NCBI RefSeq assembly: GCF_021130785.1
Contig: NC_060214.1
Location: forward strand, 4,491,001 to 4,555,000
From: Homalodisca vitripennis
Taxonomy: Eukaryota; Arthropoda; Insecta; Hemiptera; Cicadellidae
Length of the DNA: 64,000 nt
Reading direction: 5' to 3'
The notes beneath the pieces are model-generated. The model was not told the origin of the DNA. It did not search any database and saw nothing but the letters and a program-made list of their open reading frames with translations. Position numbers and translations under genes: made by a program. Within the stretch, counting starts at the first letter, position 1. The number at the start of each line of letters is the position of its first letter. Below, one piece after another: positions 59,497 to 64,000 of this stretch.

Positions 59497-60339
59497 CTTT
59501 TTTACTCAATAAAATATCTTCTATGAATTTTATGTGTAATCTATATAAAACCTACCATTTATACAGGGTATCCAAATCAAATCAAATACCCTCACACACA
59601 TACAGTGAGGGAGGGAGGGAGAGAGAGGGGTGAGAGGGGAGAGGGGGGACAGAGACAGACAGATACTTAGATACTTTGAAGCACCATTTTGCCGCCATCT
59701 TCTCTGACGATTGAAATTTAAACGCATCCCGGGCTAATTACTGCGCATAAGTATTCATGGTAGTAAAGTAGTTTGATTGTCCTCTTGAAGGGGCCAAAAC
59801 GCGTTGTTGTATGATAAGAGCAGTCTCGGAAATCCCAATGATGATCGTGCAAGGCCAGGTAAGCGGTGGCCTCTTTTGCTTTCAAGTCACGGGTGACTCG
59901 GATAATAACTTTCTCTATACAATCAGTCAGGATTGTATTTAGAAAAAAACAGGACCTAGGCTCCACTTATATTCCGGGCCCTGGGCTCGGTGAAAGGGAG
60001 CACCGGAGGGTATTCTTCCCGGGAAAATTTGAAAAATAAGGTGCGAAATAATGGTTTTAGTTGAATTTGCTCTAAATATTCTTATTATCTGGCCTACAAA
60101 TATTTATGCTTTGTCAGATATAATAATTCTAATGTTTGTACCCATATGGATGAGAAACTTTTAGTTATTATATCGTTAATGTATCTCAGGCTATTTTAGG
60201 TAAAGATAAGCCACATAAGTAAACATAACTTTAAAACTTTTATGGACACTTAAAATCAGGCTTCTCAAAGATTTCAACAATGATGCGCTTTGGTCACGTC
60301 GATTTTAGGGTTCTGTAAAGATTCACTTGTTTTGTATAC
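59497..60339. other. intergenic sequence
   Basis: (GGGA)-rich tract near 59606-59650; GGGCCCTGGGCTCGGTGAAA near 59978 resembles non-coding parts of ZMYM1-like hAT elements. No gene recognised. Confidence 0.35.
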
Positions 60340-60770
60340 TTGACCTAAATATCGTACTAAAAAAATCGGTATACAGCCCTGGCTCCAATTTGTTCATTTG
60401 TAGAACTAAACCCAAAGCAGCTACTCTTGATTTCCCTGAATCCTCCAGGTCTTCTGAAAGTTTCACCAGTGTCTGCTTTATTTCTTGATATACTTGCAAA
60501 AGAGCTTTGGTAGCATCAGCTCGACGTGACCATCGTGTTGTCGTCCTTTTTGGCGCAAGAACGTTTTTTTCAGTTGCTGCTCGGTTCAAGCACACGGTTA
60601 GAGTCTGATATCTGTTGGTCGAGACAGTGAAATATAGGAAAATCTCTTCCAAAAAATCGAAACGGCTTACAGCATTAAGATAACACCCGGCTTCAGCCAA
60701 ATTCAATGTATGTCCAGCGCAAGCTAAACAGTTTTCTTCTAAAATACCAAGATGAACCTTTCCTCGCTCT
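60340..60770 (-). mobile_element. ZMYM1-like hAT transposase fragment
   Basis: The minus-strand frame reads NCLACAGHTLNLAEAGCYLN, FLEEIFLYFTVSTNRYQTL, then KRTTTRWSRRADATKALLQV and YQEIKQTLVKLSEDLED. This matches the central region of hAT/ZMYM1-type transposase-derived proteins (AGHTLNLA.., TRWS.R.DA..AL). It is cut at both ends, and neither the N-terminal BED/TTF finger nor the C-terminal dimerisation domain is adjacent. Confidence 0.8.
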
Positions 60771-61007
60771 CACGAAGGCGCGGAACCCGCTGCCCGCTGC
60801 TCGCACCGGGAAGAGATACTTCAACCCGCTGCTCTGCTCTTAATGTCAACATACACTAGTCCTGCACATTCACAGTCATGGTCTTGTATTAAGTATGTAC
60901 GTACAGCGTATTATGTACGATAATAAAACATGACAAGTGACATAGTTTTTTATACTCGTAATATTGTAATAGCGGTGCGCGCACCTAGGCGAGCCTGTTT
61001 TAACTGA
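60771..61007. other. GC-rich then AT-rich spacer
   Basis: A GC-rich stretch at 60765-60840 (GCGCGGAACCCGCTGCCCGC), otherwise nothing recognised. Confidence 0.35.
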
Positions 61008-61260
61008 AAATCAAATCAAATCACGTTTATTCCACACAAAAAAATGAAAGACAAGTAAATCTGTATAGTGAAAAGGATAACAAATGTAGCATTTGGATAT
61101 ATAATTATTACAAAATATACAAAAGTGTTCTAGTAATACACTTCAAAATAATTAACAATAAATAATTAGTGCTAAAATAATATAAAATGGTCTTATATCA
61201 CAATGAATAAATCCATGTAATGAAATAAAGAGATAAATTAAAATATACATACATAAATAT
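61008..61260 (-). mobile_element. LINE 3' end
   Basis: The minus strand ends GGAATAAACGTGATTTGATTTGATTT, a tail type common in arthropod Jockey/CR1 LINEs, preceded by an AT-rich 3' UTR shared with 57090-57200. I could not recognise coding sequence further right. Confidence 0.5.
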
Positions 61261-63039
61261 ATACACACAAACGTAGTGAAAACAGCATTTAATTTGCTAC
61301 ATAATTTCTGAATAAGTTAAAATAATGGGAAAAGAGTCTACATGGGCCTTAATGGCCTGTGCGTAGACTCAAGTTGAAATTGTTAGGATTCGAATTTTAT
61401 CTTGAGCAGTGTGTAAATTAATTTTATAAATTTTTTAATTGAAAGAAGTATTATATAGAGAGTAAAGAGTAAGTATATCTGAAGCAGAATAACTTATGAA
61501 TATAACTTAGGAATTCTGATAATTAGCAATATTGTAGAAAAAGTACACAAAAACAAATAAAATTGAGTGAACACAAATTAATAAAAATAGGATAATTACT
61601 TATGTAAACGGATTTTTATATCTTTACTTTGGAGAGGAGAGGAGAGGGGACGATTTCGTCAGTCAGTTGTCAGATTGTCAGAAAAAGCTCAAGATTATAC
61701 ACAAATAATATACTTATGTCCAAATTGCTCATGGAACATATTGCATTAAACGAATTATAAATAAAGTTTAGAAAACAAATATATTCCAAATAAATTGTAT
61801 ATTCTTTGAATTGTGTAAATACGGCCGTTATATGCTAGTGTGGGAGGGAATGCAGATTTGAATAGATCTATTTTTCCATTTCACCCCTAACTTACCTATA
61901 AACCCAACTACTTTAATTTAATGTTATTCAACTTCCTAAACATAAAGTATTGCTCTTAAAAATATTGTTTTGTGGAGCGTTGTAAATCGAGTAAATTTTC
62001 GTCCAGTTAATAACATACATTGCCCGAGGTTCGGCGTGTAGGAGGAGAGGTTGTTAATGTTAGTTTTTAATGGGGGGAAGGGAGCCACACAGTAATACAG
62101 AGATTTTTTTCTGTTACTCCGCAGGAACATAAAACTACTTACATACACAGTAATTTTTAAACAAATCTTGTATATGTCAGCAAAGTCGGAAAAAAGCAAA
62201 TATATCATACTTTTCAAAAGATGTGTATCGGTTATTAGGTAACACAAGACATTAATTTGACTAGTGTAATTGAAAAAAAAAACTTGTACCACATTTAACT
62301 TTATATGATTATTAGTCTTCTCTTTGTATTATTAATATGCATTTTTTAGGTTGAAAGAAAGATGAACAATAAGCTGAATCTTTTAGGGTTTTCAGATACC
62401 AATGTACAGGTTTCTGGAGATTTATAACTTAGTCTATATTGGCTCCAGAGTACACACAACACACTGATTGCATTTACTGCTGCTCGGATTTTGCAAAATA
62501 TTTGTGCGGGAAGTTCTAGGGGGGGGGGGGGGGGTGGAAGCGTCATAAGACACGAGAAACAAGGAATCAACTGTATGACAAAATTGTAACATCTAACTAT
62601 TGAACTATTGAGTACAAAGATTTGTGATGTTATTAACTACATTCTACAAGACTGTGAAATAGTGTTAAAAATGTACTAAACATTTGATCTATTGCTGAAT
62701 TGTTTAGTGAATTGATGGCTATTTGATCAGCTACTCCCTCTAGCTGACAGTAATATATTACGTAACCGACTTACGTAGCAAAACTTCCAGAATAACATTT
62801 CAGGGAAGAACACTTTCTAGGTAGAAAGGAAGAGGACAATCAAATAAAAAGTTTATATTAATTAGGTGATTTCAATTCCATTTACACTCTGTCCACATTC
62901 ACACCTTTATATGTAGGCCTACTTCCCGCCTTGGCGGGAATTCCCTTACAGCCTGGTTCTCGTAGCCAGGAGTTTGTCAGTCTCAGGAATGTGTCACTCG
63001 TGTTGTGGGTGTGTATGAAAACATTTGTGTATATGCCCT
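61261..63039. other. intergenic sequence
   Basis: AT-rich with a G-run near 62520-62534 and a GAGAGGAGAGG tract near 61630. The minus-strand ORF 61936-62292 has no recognisable motif. Confidence 0.4.
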
Positions 63040-63470
63040 TACACCAATAATAGTAATGAATGTGGATTGATTCGTGGCAATAATACATTCTATAACTAAA
63101 GATATACAATACAGTATTTGTAATAATGATGTCTGGAACTAAGCTCTGTTGTTCCCTTGAACAGAAATTGTGGGTAACCTCTAAACACGAATATACTATA
63201 ACTGTGTTCCGTACACCAATAATAGTAATGAATGTGATTCGTGGCAATAATGCATTATATAACTAATTATATATAATACAGAATTTGTAATAATCATGTC
63301 TGGAACTAAGTTATGTTCTTCCCTTGAACAGAAATTGTGGGTAACCTCTTAACGCGAATATACTATATATGTGTTCCTTACACCGATAATAGTAATGAAT
63401 GTGAATAATTCTCAATTATTGATTCGTGGCAATAATGCATTCTATTACTAATTAATCAGTAGGCATTCAT
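63040..63470. repeat. about 170-bp tandem repeat, about 2.5 copies
   Basis: CACCAATAATAGTAATGAAT recurs at 63042, 63214 and (with one change) 63381. Units include CCCTTGAACAGAAATTGTGG and GGTAACCTC. Confidence 0.9.
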
Positions 63471-64000
63471 TGTAAAAGCGCTATAAACGACAAAGCCTAA
63501 ACGTAAAGCTCATCTCTCTAACCTACGATCAGACCCGGGTGTAGCAGCGGTACGACGGATCAGCTATTCATAATTGAGAAGTTACACTAATTTGTTCGTA
63601 ATATTTCACAATTTTATTTTATTTTAGGTTTATAAAACACAAATTGATACATATATAAGTCAAGATAATTAAGTCAGTTCGAAATTATGTTTGTGCTGTC
63701 TTCGGAATTACAAGATATTTTGGTTGGGTAAGGTTATGGCTAGAACCGCCTCCTATCGAGATCTATGAGGAATGATGATGGACATTTCATCTCAGTCATT
63801 CCAAGACGAGAGGACAGCTCTGTGTCAGCGTCTTTAGTCAAAGCGACCAGAGGTTAGCACGCTCTTATGTTTAAACTAGCAGCTGCCTTTAACACTTAGG
63901 GAGTGTCATCCTCCGCAGACAAGGCCTCTCAATCTACCTTTAATCTCCAATATCTCAAAATTTACGGTTTGCGTTGTACCGTTTCTGAACATCCCTAAGG
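63471..64000. other. end of window, nothing recognised
   Basis: No ORF or repeat supported. Confidence 0.4.

Noticed and set aside
61936..62292. 118-codon minus-strand ORF
   Set aside because: Not recognisable, AT-rich, no splice or start context.

Overview
The window looks like AT-rich, intron-rich animal DNA. GT-AG introns of 0.1-15 kb, decayed LINE, mariner and hAT copies, and an L(3)mbt/L3MBTL-class gene point to an arthropod, most likely an insect. That placement is inference from gene architecture and repeat types; no species is claimed.

Positions 1-33310 are dominated by one plus-strand gene, an orthologue of lethal(3)malignant brain tumor. I can trace 16 coding exons (2374-32841), all joined in consistent phase, giving about 1,494 codons; the 5' end lies left of the window. 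The order is: a long disordered Pro/Asn/Ser/Thr-rich N-terminus carrying a recurring hydrophobic-Pro motif, an acidic/basic 14-residue repeat, an FCS-type zinc finger, three MBT repeats (the second with an intact methyl-lysine cage), a CCHHC-like zinc finger, an acidic linker and a C-terminal SAM domain. The introns carry a 56-bp minisatellite with a 504-bp higher-order repeat (89-1372), a 140-bp satellite (5497-11190), LINE copies, and a 288-bp foldback retro-insertion with hammerhead-ribozyme-like cores. At least six exons of this gene have partial or complete tandem copies in the adjoining intron. Many of these copies keep a splice site but run into a stop codon.

Positions 33310-44000 hold a mariner remnant, a 115-bp repeat, a plus-strand LINE (35935-38415), an 18-copy 102-bp array (38872-40700) and a 5'-truncated minus-strand LINE with a 361-codon reverse transcriptase frame.

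Positions 44136-46588 carry a second apparent host gene. It has two exons and 321 residues: a signal peptide, an acidic region, a coiled coil and a LINE ORF1p-like RNA-binding fold split by an intron. This may be an exapted retrotransposon protein with a secretory leader.

Positions 46600-64000 are mostly repeats. There is an RNase H-bearing LINE nested in a hAT remnant whose uninterrupted relative sits 2 kb upstream, a second RNase H LINE end in the opposite orientation, a 40-unit CA microsatellite, a 101-bp minisatellite, and a four-unit array ending in a coding-like stretch (59332-59496). There is also a ZMYM1-like hAT transposase fragment on the minus strand. I saw no rRNA, tRNA or CRISPR loci.
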